Assembly (NCBI RefSeq): GCF_000003195.3
Contig: NC_012878.2
Location: 38,502,751-38,566,750 of the forward strand
Source of the DNA: Sorghum bicolor
Taxonomy: Eukaryota; Streptophyta; Magnoliopsida; Poales; Poaceae
Length of the DNA stretch: 64,000 nt
Reading direction: 5' to 3'
Shown here: in pieces, positions 21,950 to 35,064 of the stretch
How the letters are laid out: each line of letters opens with the position of its first letter
Numbering within the stretch: position 1 is the first letter of the stretch
Notes under the pieces: generated by a model
Seen by the model: only the letters and a program-made list of their open reading frames with translations
What the model was told of the DNA's origin: nothing
The model's database searches: none
Translations under genes and position numbers: made by a program

Positions 21950-22670
21950 TGTTGACGGTCCTTAAGTACTAAAATTAACCATCAACTAAACAAGGAAAAC
22001 GATCCAAATGTAACAAACATCTAGAATTAGGGTTTTATCTGATAGAATTCCACGAGTTTTGGTGTTTATCTATTTTTGTAGGGGGTTATCAGAAAATATG
22101 GAGAGAAAGCCCACATGTCATGTTTACAACGAGATAATTACGTGTCGTGCAATTTTCCTCAATCTAGAAGAGTCCAGAAGCCACAGGAACGAACGAGAAG
22201 ATGATCGGGCTCGGGGGCAGGGCGCCCGCCCACCCCCCTTGGGCGCCCGCCTAGGGTTAGAGTCCAATCAGGACTCTCTTTCGGGACTAAGCTCCACCGA
22301 CCTAAAGGATGAATCTAAACCATACAATCAATGTTGGTTTGATTCAACGCCCCAAATTCAATTGAAAGGACTATATAACCAAAGCCTCTCCACCCCTGGG
22401 GGAGAGAGGAGAAGAGAAGAAATCATTATCAGAGGTAGCCATCAAAGATAGGGTTTAGAGCTTCTCTCCCACAAATAATTAGAATTAGCTACTCCCTAAT
22501 CCTTCAAGTTTAGAGGATTGATTAAATAGCAATTAGAGAAGTAGAGCACTACGCTCTGGATTCGGATCTTCGGTAATAAAGATTGGTATTATTCATATCT
22601 TTCTCTAATTCTTTGTTCTAATTGCATTATGTCTCTAATTATTATGCTCTTAGTTTGCTCTAGACCTCTG
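21950..22670 (+). repeat. Outer Athila-type LTR, 3'-truncated
   Basis: Matches the first half of the LTR at 39365-40883 (U3, duplicated GC motif at 22216-22250, TATA-like CTATATAA near 22371), then stops at TTTGCTCTAG and joins 3' internal sequence. The left flank is GTGTC (21945-21949). Confidence 0.8.
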
Positions 22671-23968
22671 CCTCAATTTGATGCAGGACGATACTCCGAC
22701 GCCTCCTACGCTTTCACGAATGACTACTACCAAGAGGCTGGCGCTTTCTTCACCCGTACCGACAACACTCTCCTCGACATCCAGAATACGCAAGCAGAAC
22801 ATGGACGACTCCTGGAAGTGCAGCAAAAATGGAACCAGGACCACGCCACTGCAATACAAGAGCTGAGACAAGATACAACAACAATGAACGACAACATCAC
22901 AACCACGTTGCGGTTCTGGAACATCGGGTAAGACCGACATCAATATCCAGCTTGGGGGAGTTCCTCCCTAATTTATCAAGTAAGTTTTTATTTGCTCTTC
23001 TTATTTATTCTTTTCTATTTTAGTATTTTATCTTAAAAGAAAAAATTAGAAAACCTAATAAATATTTTCTTGCTTAACAAAATAAAAAGAGTGTGTAGAT
23101 AAGTGTAAATTATTTTATCTCCTAAGTATTAATCTCTAGAAATATAAAAGACCAAAAAGATATATGATGGAAATGATGAATAGTTGCTCTGTTTGCTTAC
23201 TTTCAAGTACCTAGCTTTTATATTAGAGTTCTTCCAGGAATTATTAAAACTGAAATTACTCTCTATGGGAAGCATAAAACTAAAGTCTAGGTAAGAGAAA
23301 GGCATAATATAAAGTTGAGTTGTTGTTTATCTTGTTCCTACTACACTAAGTTCTGGAGATTTATTTTGAAAACTTACAAATCACATGATGAGTTCCTAGC
23401 ATTACAAACTACCTACCACAACCATACTTGTTATAACATATTTTACTTATATTCACATTAAGTTTGATCGAGCTGTGTAGACCCTTAGGAGCTTTTCATG
23501 TGGTTAAATTAAGATATTCACTTGCACACATCTACTACACCATCCACCACCATTCATTAAAATTGCTAAAAATATTATCACTCACTGTCCCAAATATTGT
23601 GATTCTCTCTCTGTAAAAAGATTCAATGTAGAAGAGGCATGGGTTATGAAAAAAAATGCGAGGAAATAAAAAGGGGCAAGTGCCCGGAACCTCAGAAAAG
23701 AAAAAAAAGAGTGAGACGAGTGGTAAAAATGGACAAGTGTCCGGAGTAGAATTAGGGGTACAAAGATGCCCACTTGAGCGGAAAAAATGGACAAGTGTCC
23801 GACAGTAGAATTAGGGGTGTCTACTACCTACCTGGAAAAAAAGAAGAGAAAAGAAAAGATAGCCCATGTTCTCCCAAAGCAAAGATCAAAGAAGAGGAGA
23901 GATAGCAATATGAGGAGCAATGAGAAGTAAGTTTTATTATCACTTATACATTTTTTTACCATCACTAT
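22671..23968 (+). other. Outer element 3' internal region, first part
   Basis: Begins with an open stretch of about 85 codons (22680-22934; Asp/Gln/Thr-rich, DAGRYSDASYAF onward) fused in frame to LTR sequence. It may be a relic of an ORF downstream of protease; I do not recognise it. An internal polypurine-like AGCTTGGGGGAG lies at 22949-22960. The rest is AT-rich and non-coding, ending at the inner array's target duplication (23964-23968). Confidence 0.5.
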
Positions 23969-25623
23969 TGTTGACGGACCTTAAGTATCAAATTTAATTA
24001 TCAAATAAATAAAGAAAAGGATCCAAATGAAATCAACATCTAGACTTAGGGTTTTATCTGATAGAATTCCACGAGTTTTGGTGTTTGTCTATTTCTGCAG
24101 GGGGTTACCAGGAAATACGGAAGAAAGGCCCACACGTCGGGATTACATAGAGATATTAATGTGCCGCGCAATTATCTTACATCTAGAAGACTCCAGAAGC
24201 CACGAGACCGAAGCGGAGGCGAAATTGGGCCAGAGGCAGGGCGCCCGCCCTCCTGACCTGGGCGCACGCCCCCTCTGGGAGTCCAATCAGGACTCTGCTT
24301 CGTGGGAGATCTCCACCGACCTAAAGGATGAATCTAAACCATACAATCTATGTCGGTTTGATCTAATGGCCCATATTCACTTGGAGGGACTATAAAACCA
24401 GACCCCCTGGCCCCTGGAGGAGAGAGCCTCTCAACCCTAACTCATTGTTCCATCAAGGGAGAAGAAGCCTATGATCAAAATTAGAGCCATCACATCAATT
24501 AGATATCTAGATTAGCATAGCTATATAGGATTAGAACTAGAAGGAGTCAATCTTCGATTGGTTTCCGGATCTGTCAAGAGGATTCTTGGTAATTCTCTAA
24601 TTGTGCTTCTAATTACTTTCTAATTATCTTTGTTCTTCAATATTATGAATATGACTTTGTTCTACTTCAATATATTGCTTATGACTTTGCTCTATTTGCT
24701 TATATTCAAGATTATATTGTTCTTAGTTTATTATAGTTATGTACTTGGCTTAGTTAGATTCGATCTATATACATGCTTAGGATCGTATAGCATTTATCCA
24801 TCGGATCCATGGGTAAATGATAGATATTGTGTAGGCGTGGTGCTTATACCGTATTTATCTACGATTGTACCCAATATGCCAGATCGTGGGGTGGTTCGTG
24901 ATAGTGACAGCTTCATTGATTCTTATATAGTCCCCCTCTCGTGTATTGTGCTGGCAGAGCAACATTATTACAGGGGAGTGATTGCTATGTTTCTCATTTA
25001 CCTTGCTAATATCACTATGCATGGGCGTAGTCTTGTCTTGCAATGATTGCTAAGTATGCTTGCACTAACTATGATAATGCTAGACTATATAGTTGAGAAT
25101 AACTTAGGGAATATTTTTGTAGTTCGTTCTAATACCATGCTAATGACTTTCTAGAGTATCTAATTGAGGTGCTTATCATATTTATTATGTGGCTAGATCA
25201 GATTAATTATCTTTGTCACTATTATTATTTCATATATCCTTTATGTGACACTTATCCCTGTATGAAGAGTTAGATATAATGTTCTCAATTATACATGCAA
25301 TGATAGATGCTCAATCTCATATTCTATTCTGTAATCAATAGTGATGATTGCTAATCCCTTCCCAGTGGTAAAAAAATAAATAACGATACCTGGAATACTT
25401 CCCGGTTAAAATGCTACATCAGTATTAATCTGTGCGCTTGCAGATCCCATTCATTATTTATTTAGAAGAGCAATTGCATATTTCAATACCGCGTCTCTTA
25501 TATCATGCTGGGGATGACAACTTGGCTTAAGTGGTGTGAGGGATAGGTTTGGCATTTTTGGCACCGTTACTAGATTTAGAGAACTTAGTCTACTTTTGGT
25601 AATGATGTTAAGAATACCCAACA
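23969..25623 (+). repeat. Array LTR 1
   Basis: TGTTGACGG...CCCAACA, 1655 bp. Duplicated GC motif GGGCGCCCGCCC (24239-24250) and a variant (24260-24272), TATAAAA at 24391-24397. The 138-codon ORF at 24630-25046 is shared by all array LTRs by descent and is not taken as a gene. Confidence 0.93.
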
Positions 25624-25631
25624 AGCATTTT

Positions 25632-25649
25632 TGGCGCCGTTGCCGGGGA
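25632..25649 (+). other. Primer-binding site, unit 1
   Basis: TGGCGCCGTTGCCGGGGA, complementary to the 3' end expected of plant tRNA-Asp and characteristic of Athila-type elements. Eight bases inside LTR 1. Confidence 0.85.
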
Positions 25650-25783
25650 AGGTTGATTAATAATCAGGAATGGAATAAAAGATTTTGAGTTATCATTCGC
25701 ATCACTAATATGATTGAGCTTATCTATTCTCTCATACAGTTTTACTCCGATATTTTTCTATTTTATCTTATGCAGGGGAATGT

Positions 25784-28435
25784 ATGAAAAGAAGACATCT
25801 TCCAGGAAATTTTGTTGACAATCCCGAAGCATTATTCAAGAAGATGAGAGCAAAGCTCAAGAAGAGATCATCAACACTTCAGCAAGAAGCTTCATCCAAT
25901 CAAGAAGATCACCGGAACTTGTCTTCAGAGTTCGAGGCCATGGCGAACAAATCAATCCGCGAGTTCTCAGCTCCCACTACGGACAACATCCGCACTGGAC
26001 CTGCTGCAGAGATCGATGGCAACTTTGAGCTCAAGCCTGGACTTATCAACATGGTGCAATCCAACCAGTTCTGTGGGAAGGCACATGAAGATGCTAGTGC
26101 TCATTTACAACACTTCCTGGAGATTTGCAACACATTCACCATATCAGGAGTTTCCAAAGATGCTATACTACTTTGCCTCTTCCCATTCTCATTGTTAGGA
26201 AGAGCGAAGCAGTGGTTCTACGCTACAAAGGAGAAGAATACTACGTGGGCACTCTGCTCAACAAACTTCCTGGCAAAGTCCTTTCCCATGGGCAAGACCA
26301 ATGCTCTCCGTGGGAAGATTACAAGTTTTCAGCAACAAAATGATGAATCCGTTCCAGAAGCATGGGAGCGCTTTCAAGACTACATCCTAGAATGTCCCCA
26401 TCATAGAATGGAGAGTTGGCTATTGATGCAGACGTTTTATCATGGGCTCGGCAACAGTGCCCGAGAGACCATGGATGCTGCAGCTGGAGGAGCATTCTTA
26501 TCACTTACCATATCACAAGCCACAGCTCTTGTGGAAAAGATGGCGTCCAATCAAAGCTGGAATGAAGAGAGGACCCAAACATGCAAGAGAGGTGGAGGTA
26601 TGGATCAGCTGAAGGAGGTAGACATGCTGTTTGCAAAGCTAGACCTGCTCATGAAGAAGCTCGACGATAGAGCTGGAGACAAGAAAGAAGTTATGCACAT
26701 CTACGACTCTCACATGACTTGTGAGGAGTGTGGAGACACTAGACACTCAGGCAACCACTGCCTCGAGATACTTGAGGATGTGAACTACATCAACAACAAC
26801 AACAACAACTACTACAACCGTCCTCAACAAAATCAAGGTTGGAATCAACAGAGGCCTAACTACTCAGGTAATTATCAAGGTAACAATTCTTACAACAATA
26901 ATAATAATTTTCCACCTTTGAGAGAGTTAGTGTCTAATTAAGGAAAGCTAATGGATAACCTATCTAAGAAATTGGCATCTAATGATAAAATGCTAGAAAA
27001 TATAAATAATAGAATGGATAATTTCTCTACTGCCATCAAGAATCAAATTAGCTTTAATAAAATGATTGAATCTCAGTTAAATCAAATAGCTGCTACTGTT
27101 CCTACCACTAACCCCGGTATATCATCACAACCGGAAGGATTAGAATCTGCAAATCTTATAGACATGTTTGATGCAGGTAATAATTGGAGTAACCCCGTCA
27201 CTGAATTCTCAACTGACCTTCTACCGGTCAAGTGAGGCGATCCAGGACGCCCCGTCATCCCGATCTCCATCGGCATGGTGGACGTTCCAGAAGCACTCTG
27301 CGACTTTGGCTCTAGCGTCAACATTATACCCAGGGTACTCTATGAAAAATTCTTTACATATCCTTTATTAGAAACAACCATGTGTTTGCAGTTTGCAGAT
27401 CAGACGATAACTTATCCAAAAGGAATAGTAAAGAACCTTTGCGTCCGAGTTGGTACCTTATATGCCCCAGCAGACTTCGTAGTGATAGAGACCGGAAATG
27501 ATGAGAGAGCATCTATCATCCTAGGGAGGCCATTCTTGAACACCACGGGAGCTATCTTCTACGCTAGTGCTGCCAAGATCAGTTTCTACATCAAAGGGAG
27601 GAAGGAGACATTTTTCTTCAAGAACAAGACTACACAAATTCTAGATCAATCCACACGTAAATCAAGGAAGAGGACCAACAGGAGGAACAGGAACAAGCAA
27701 GTGTGGACCGAGTCAGCTAAGATGGTCACTGTAGTTCATGGAGGCCAAGATCACCAACTTAAGTCACCGTTTTTGACCAAGAAGGACGACCCAGGAATGC
27801 CAAGCATCAACTGCTCCATAAATGGATACAACTTCTACAAGACGACTTGCGACACCGGATCGGGCGTCAACATAATGGCCGCAGTCACCTATCGGCTCTT
27901 GTTTGGGACCATGCCACTAAGACCAACATACATTCAGCTCTAGATGGCAGATCAGATATTTCGAGAAATTAAAGGAATAGTAACTGATGTCCCAGTCAAA
28001 ATAGACGATCATTTTGTCTACACAGACTTTCAAGTTATTGACATGGGAGAAGACGAGTATGATCCACCCATCATCCTTGGAAGACCATTCCTCAGCACCG
28101 TTAAAGCAATTATCTACATTGGTACTGAAGAAGTCCATATGCACTTCCCCTCAGAGAAGGTACGCCATTATTTTACTGACCCTAACTATATTGTTGAAGA
28201 ATCTAAGCAGGTCAGAAAGAGACGCAACCGCAACCAGAGGAGGCAGATCATCAGGGACGGATGGGCAGACTATGAAGGAGAAGTTGTAAGGTCAGAAGAC
28301 GTAGAGTTTAAACAGAATTATCCTGAGGAGACGGAAGCACCAAGTCAGGTGTGGAAAATGAAGATAACTATACAAGAAGAGGAGGCGCTGCCGGAAATAC
28401 CGACTTCGCCACCCAACGAACCTCAGGACGATTAA
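25784..28435 (+). pseudogene. Unit 1 gag plus tandem protease ORF
   Basis: One frame of 883 codons with three stops: TAA 26939-26941, TGA 27233-27235 and TAG 27941-27943; unit 2 has sense codons at all three. The Athila-type gag core (FELKPGLINMVQSNQF... LFPFSLLGRAKQWFY) is followed by a zinc knuckle CEECGDTRHSGNHC (Gly to Arg against unit 2), an Asn-rich stretch, then two retropepsin-like domains. The first has CDFGSSVNIIP and IILGRPFLNTTGAI, the second CDTGSGVNIMA and IILGRPFLSTVKAI. The C-terminus is basic then acidic. No polymerase follows. The encoded protein would form particles and process Gag if intact; replication must be supplied in trans. Confidence 0.85.
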
Positions 28436-30600
28436 GAAAATGGAGAGTCCCGTTCGGAGGACTTAAAAAACACCGAACGCCTTGCCAAGAGGTAACTTGG
28501 TAGTTATCATTTCCCTTTCAATTATTTCAAATAGTTTATTTAGTTAATCATGTTCATGCTATCTTGAAAAGAAAATAAAAAAAATGTGTGAAAAACAGTA
28601 AGCCCCATGTGAGTATACGAGTGGCATAAAACCCATAAGTACATTCACTGTGGTGGCATAAAAATAAAATAATTATTTTTCTGCTCTATAAAAATAAAAA
28701 TATAAAAACAGGGAGTAATATTTATTAAGGAGTCTCAACATGATAAAGGCTAGATATTTATGCTAACACTTAATCAGTTCCACAAGCTTTGTTGTCTATT
28801 TGAGCTCCACAGAATTTAAGAATCAAGAAGACTGGCAGACGGAGGACATTCTAATCGCTGTCAGAATGCTACTGACTTTCAAATACACCTCTGCCACCTG
28901 CTACCTACATCAAAAGAAATTACGTCAAAATTCAGCTTTGGGGAGAGCACCCCCATTTATCTCGATAAGTATTTCTATCTATCTTTATACTTATATTATT
29001 TTAGAATATAAATACACATAAACTATGGAAAACCAAATAAAGAGTTTGTGCTTATATATATATATATATGTCTTTTGCTTAGTGTGTTTAATAAATAAAT
29101 AAAGTGGCTATGCTAATCTGTATCTAAATAAAACTTAAGCATGGATATGATGAATAGTTGCTCTGCTTAATTTGCACATTTTAAGTTCTCTCTCAAGTTT
29201 AGACATAACAGTTATAATTTGAAACTTTCTCTAGACCTAAACTTGTGGGATGAAAACTTGAACTAAAGTCTAAGTTGTTAACGGATACGATATGGGAAGG
29301 TTGAGCTGCTGTTTATCTGTTCCTAGAGATGCTAGAATTCTGGAGAATTTTATCTTTAAAAATCTTTAAAATGTTGCATGATGAGTTCCTGTATGATGAG
29401 AGTTTAAATTCCTACCACAGCCATATATACATGCTTGCTAGACTTTAAGCCACACATTTAATATTTACTACTTATGAGCATTGAGTTGGTCAAGCTGTGT
29501 AGACCCTTAGGAGCTTGTCATGTGGTTAAATCAAGATTCACTTGCACGTTCACTCATATATGCTACTTCTACTCCGGAAGTACCATCCACATATATACAT
29601 CCATTTCCATCTCTAGAATCACCCAAAAATATTCTCCTCCTAATTCGGGAGAGAATAGCCAAAAATATTCCTGTTTTTCCCTTGTGAAATAAATGCTCAA
29701 GTTATCTTGTTACTACCACTTGCTATATTATCTCAAGAGATGAGTGCTCTAAAAAAATATATATGAGGAAATAAAAAGGAGCAAGTGCTCGGAACCTCGA
29801 AATAAAAGAAAAAGTGAGACGAGAGGTAAAAATGGACAAGTGTCCGACAGTAGAATTAGGGGTACAAGATACCCACCTGAGAGAAAAGAAAATGAAGAGC
29901 ATCTCATTCTCCTCACAAAGTTTCAAAAAGCAAGGAAGGTATGTATTCCCTCAAAGAGCAAAAGTAGAATTAGACTTCCACCACCATTGTTATCACCATC
30001 ATCACCATATACCATTCATTCGCCACACATGCACATCTTGATTAAACTTATTGATTTGTTTCTTTGGATCCATGGTTTGACTATGCAATAAATGTCTTGT
30101 AAGTATGTATACTTTATCTCCCACCTATGAGCTCAAGATATAAAAGCCTTATTAGAGTAGGGTGAGAGAGCAGACAATGTCACTATGCTTTATACCACAA
30201 TGTACACATATCTTGAGAGAAGGCATATACCATCACTGCATTGGTAAGGATCCAGAAATACCACAAAAGAGAGATCTGAGAGAATCATACAAGGAATCTT
30301 TGAGTTTTATTTGAAAATCTGCAAAAACCCCAGAGCTATAGCTGATCAAGAATAAGAGACATGGCACTTGGCTAGACTGTTCTATCTTTTAACTACTCAA
30401 GACAGAAGTGACGGTTACAAGTCCCATGGTGAAAGGTAAAGTAAGTAAGTTTTAAGTCTTGACAGTTTACTCTAACTCAGAGATGAGATCTTATTTAAAA
30501 AGCATGTGTACCGTCAATTTTTAAATATTGTAACAACTTATGATCCATAGCTGAGTCTGTCCTTGCTCAGGGACGAGCAAGAGGTAAGCTTGGGGGAGTT
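28436..30600 (+). other. Unit 1 3' non-coding region
   Basis: About 2.2 kb without credible ORF. It holds a polypurine-like tract AGCTTTGGGGAGAG (28934-28947), a short TA repeat near 29056-29070, and the true polypurine tract AGCTTGGGGGAGTT (30587-30600) against LTR 2. Pol and env genes would occupy this position in a complete element. Confidence 0.6.
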
Positions 30601-32253
30601 TGTTGACGGTCCTTAAGTATCAAATTTAATTATCAAATAAATAAAGAAAAGGATCCAAATGAAATCAACATCTAGACTTAGGGTTTTATCTGATAGAATT
30701 CCACGAGTTTTGGTGTTTGTCTATTTCTGTAGGGGGTTATCAGGAAATACGGAAGAAAGGCCCACACGTCGGGATTACATAGAGATATTAACGTGCCGCG
30801 CAATTATCTTACATCTAGAAGACTCCAGAAGCCACGAGACCGAAGCGGAGGCGAAACGGGGCCAGAGGCAGGGCGCCCGCCCTCCTGCCCCGGGTGCCCG
30901 CCCCCTCTGGGAGTCTAATCAGGACTCTGCTTCGTGGGAGATCTCCACCGACCTAAAGGATGAATCTAAACCATACAATCTATGTCGGTTTGATCCAATG
31001 GCCCATATTCACTTGGAGGGACTATAAACCAGACCCCCTGGCCCCTGGAGGAGAGAGCCTCTCAACCCTAATTCATTGTTCCTCAGGGGAGAAGAAGCCT
31101 CTGATCAAGATTAGAGCCATCACATCAATTAGATATCTAGATTAGCATAGCTACATAGGATTAGAACTAGAAGGAGTCAATCTTCGATTGGTTTCTGGAT
31201 CTGTCAAGAGGATTCTTGGTAATTCTCTAATTGTGCTTCTAATTACTTTCTAATTATCTTTGTTCTTCAATATTATGAATATGACTTTGTTCTACTTCAA
31301 TATATTGCTTATGACTTTGCTCTATTTGCTTATATTCAAGATTATATTGTTCTTAGTTTATTATAGTTATGTACTTGGCTTAGTTAGATTCGATCTATAT
31401 ACATGCTTAGGATCGTATAGCGTTTATCCATCGGATCCATGGGTAAATGATAGATATTGTGTAGGCGTGGTGCTTATACCGTATTTATCTGCGATTGTAC
31501 CCAATATGCCAGATCGTGAGGTGGTTCGTGATAGTGACAGCTTCATTGATTCTTATATAGTTCCCCTCTCGTGTATTGGGCTGGCAGAGCAACATTATTA
31601 CAGGGGAGTGATTGCTATGTTTCTCATTTACTTTGCTAATATCACTATGCATGGGCGTAGTCTTGTCTTGCAATGATTCCTAAGTATGCTTGCACTAACT
31701 ATGATAATGCTAGACTATATAGTTGAGAACAACTTAGGGAATATTCTTGTAGTTCGTTCTAATACCATGCTAATGACTTTCTAGAGTATCTAATTGAGGT
31801 GCTTATCATATTTATTATGTGGCTAGATCAGATTAATTATTTTTGTCACTATTATTATTTCATATATCCTTTATGTGACACTTATCCCTGTATGAAGAGT
31901 TAGATATAATATTCTCAATTATACATGCAATGATAGATGCTCAATCTCATATTCTATTCTGTAATCAATAGTGATGATTGCTAATCCCTTCGCAGTGGTA
32001 AAAATATAAATAACGATACCTGGAATACTTGCCGGTTAAAATGCTACATCGGTATTAATCTGTGCGCTTGCAGATCCCATTCATTATTTATTTAGAAGAG
32101 CAATTGCATATTTCAATACCGCGTCTCTTATATCATGCTGGGGATGACAACTTGGCTTAAGTGGTGTGAGGGATAGGTTTGGTATTTTTGGCACCGTTAC
32201 TAGATTTAGAGAACTTAGTCTACTTTTGGTAATGATGTTAAGAATACCCAACA
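30601..32253 (+). repeat. Array LTR 2 (shared middle LTR)
   Basis: 1653 bp, nearly identical to LTRs 1 and 3. It acts as the 3' LTR of unit 1 and 5' LTR of unit 2. It lacks one A in the TATA box (CTATAAACC). No target duplication flanks it. Confidence 0.93.
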
Positions 32254-32261
32254 AGCATTTT

Positions 32262-32279
32262 TGGCGCCGTTGCCGGGGA
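32262..32279 (+). other. Primer-binding site, unit 2
   Basis: Same tRNA-Asp-type 18-mer as in unit 1. Confidence 0.85.
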
Positions 32280-32413
32280 AGGTTGATTAATAATCAGGAA
32301 TGGAATAAAAGATTTTGAGTTATCATTCGCATCACTAATATGATTGAGCTTATCTATTCTCTCATACAGTTTTACCCCGATATTTTTCTATTTTATCTTA
32401 TGCAGGGGAATGT

Positions 32414-35064
32414 ATGAATAGAAGACATCTTCCAGGAAATTTTGTTGACAATCCCGAAGCATTATTCAAGAAGACGAGAGCAAAGCTCAAGAAGAGATCA
32501 TCAACACTTCAGCAAGAAGCTTCATCCAATCAAGAAGATCATCGGAACTTGTCTTCAGAGTTCGAGGCCATGGCGAACAAATCAATCCGCGAGTTCTCAG
32601 CTCCCACTACGGACAACATCCGCACTGGACCTGCTGCAGAGATCGATGGCAACTTTGAGCTCAAGCCTGGACTTATCAACATGGTGCAATCCAACCAGTT
32701 CTGTGGGAAGGCACATGAAGATGCTAGTGCTCATTTACAACACTTCCTGGAGATTTGCAACACATTCACCATATCAGGAGTTTCCAAAGATGCTATACTA
32801 CTTCGCCTCTTCCCATTCTCACTGTTAGGAAGAGCGAAGCAGTGGTTCTACGCTACAAAGGAGAAGAATACTACGTGGGCACTCTGCTCAACAAACTTCC
32901 TGGCAAAGTTCTTTCCCATGGGCAAGACCAATGCTCTCCGTGGGAAGATTACAAGTTTTCAGCAACAAAATGATGAATCCGTTCCAGAAGCATGGGAGCG
33001 CTTTCAAGACTACATCCTAGAATGTCCCCATCATGGAATGGAGAGTTGGCTATTGATGTAGACGTTTTATCATGGGCTCAGCAACAGTGCCCGAGAGACC
33101 ATGGATGCTGCAGCTGGAGGAGCATTCTTATCACTTACCATATCACAAGCCACAGCTCTTGTGGAAAAGATGGCGTCCAATCAAAGCTGGAATGAAGAGA
33201 GGACCCAAACATGAAAGAGAGGTGGAGGTATGGATCAGCTGAAGGAGGTAGACATGCTGTCTGCAAAGCTAGACCTGCTCATGATGAAGCTCGACGATAG
33301 AGCTGGAGACAAGAAAGAAGTTATGCACATCTACGACTCTCACATGACTTGTGAGGAGTGTGGAGACACTGGACACTCAGGCAACCACTGCCTCGAGATA
33401 CTTGAGGATGTGAACTACATCAACAACAACAACAACAACTACTACAACCGTCCTCAACAAAATCAAGGTTGGAATCAACAGAGGCCTAACTACTCAGGTA
33501 ATTATCAAGGTAACAATTCTTACAACAATAATAATAATTTTCCACCTTTGAGAGATTTAGTGTCTAATCAAGGAAAGATAATGGATAACCTATCTAAGAA
33601 ATTGGCATCTAATGATAAAATGCTAGAAAATATAAATAATAGAATGGATAATTTCTCTACTGCCATCAAGAATCAAATTAGCTTTAATAAAATGATTGAA
33701 TCTCAGTTAAATCAAATAGCTGCTGCTGTTCCTACTACTAACCCTGGTATACCATCACAACCGGAAGGATTAGAATCTGCAAATCTTGTAGACATGTTTG
33801 ATGCAGGTAATAATTGGAGTAACCCCGTCACTGAATTCTCTACTGACCTTCTGCCGGTCAAGAGAGGCGATCCAGGACGCCCCGTCATCCCGATCTCCAT
33901 CGGCATGGTGGACGTTCCAGAAGCACTCTGCGACTTTGGCTCTAGTGTCAACATTATACCTAGGGTACTCTATGAAAAATTCTTTACATATCCTTTATTA
34001 GAAATAACCATGTGTTTGCAGTTTGCAGATCATACGATAACTTTTCCAAAAGGAATAGTAAAGAACCTTTGCGTCCGAGTTGGTACCTTATATGCCCCAG
34101 CAGACTTCGTAGTGATAGAGACCGGAAATGATGAGAGAGCACCTATCATCCTAGGGAGGCCATTCTTGAACACCACGGGAGCTATCATCTACGCTAGTGC
34201 TGCCAAGATCAGTTTCTACATCAAAGGGAGGAAGGAGACATTTTTCTTCAAGAACAAGACTACACAAATTCTAGATCAATCCAGACGTAAATCAAGGAAG
34301 AGGACCAACAGGAGGAACAGGAACAAGCAAGTGTGGACCGAGTCAGCTAAGATGGTCACTGTAGTTCATGGAGGCCAAGATCACCAACTTAAGTCACCGT
34401 TTTTGACCAAGAAGGACGACCCAGGAATGCCAAGCATCTACTGCTCCATAAATGGATACAACTTCTACAAGACGAGTTGCGACACCGGATCGGGCGTCAA
34501 CATAATGGCCGCAGTCACCTATCGGCTCTTGTTTGGGACCATGCCACTAAGACCAACATACATTCAGCTCCAGATGCAGATTAGACATTTCGAGAAGTTA
34601 AAGGAATAGTAACTGATGTCCCAGTCAAAATAGACGATCATTTTGTCTACACAGACTTTCAAGTTATTGACATGGGAGAAGATGAGTATGATCCACCCAT
34701 CATCCTTGGAAGACCATTCCTCAGCACCGTTAAAGCAATTATCTACATTGGAACCGAAGAAGTCCATATGCACTTCCCCTCAGAGAAGGTACGCCGTTAT
34801 TTTACTGACCCTAACTATATCGTTGAAGAATCTAAGAAGGTCAGAAAGAGACGCAACCGCAACTAGAGGAGGCAGATCATCAGGGACGGATGGGCAGACT
34901 ATGAAGGAGAAGTTGTAAGGTCAGAAGACGTAGAGTTTAAATAGAATTATCCAGAGGAGACGGAAGCACCAAGTCAGGTGTGGAAAATGAAGATAACTAT
35001 ACAAGAAGAGGAGGCGCTGCCGGAAATACCGACTTCGCCACCCAACGAACCTCAGGACTATTAA
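32414..35064 (+). pseudogene. Unit 2 gag plus tandem protease ORF
   Basis: Same architecture as unit 1 with a different set of lesions: TAG 33059-33061, TGA 33212-33214, a one-base deletion near 34577 causing an early TAG at 34607-34609, and TAG at 34864-34866 and 34942-34944. The zinc knuckle is canonical (CEECGDTGHSGNHC). The longest open part (33230-34606) covers the knuckle, the Asn-rich region, the first protease domain and the start of the second. Since lesions do not coincide with those of unit 1, both copies decayed after the array formed or came from different parents. Confidence 0.85.

Noticed and set aside
24630..25046. 138-codon ORF open in all three array LTRs (also 31260-31676 and 37887-38303)
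   Set aside because: The LTRs are near-identical by descent, so shared openness is no evidence of coding. The older solo LTR and the outer LTRs do not keep the frame. The protein is hydrophobic from AT-rich sequence.
25632..25649. Possible tRNA gene fragments at TGGCGCCGTTGCC sites
   Set aside because: Only the 18-nt complement of a tRNA 3' end is present, directly after an LTR. These are primer-binding sites.
26790..26930. AAC/AAT repeats as a microsatellite of interest
   Set aside because: They encode the Asn-rich linker of gag and are present in both array units.
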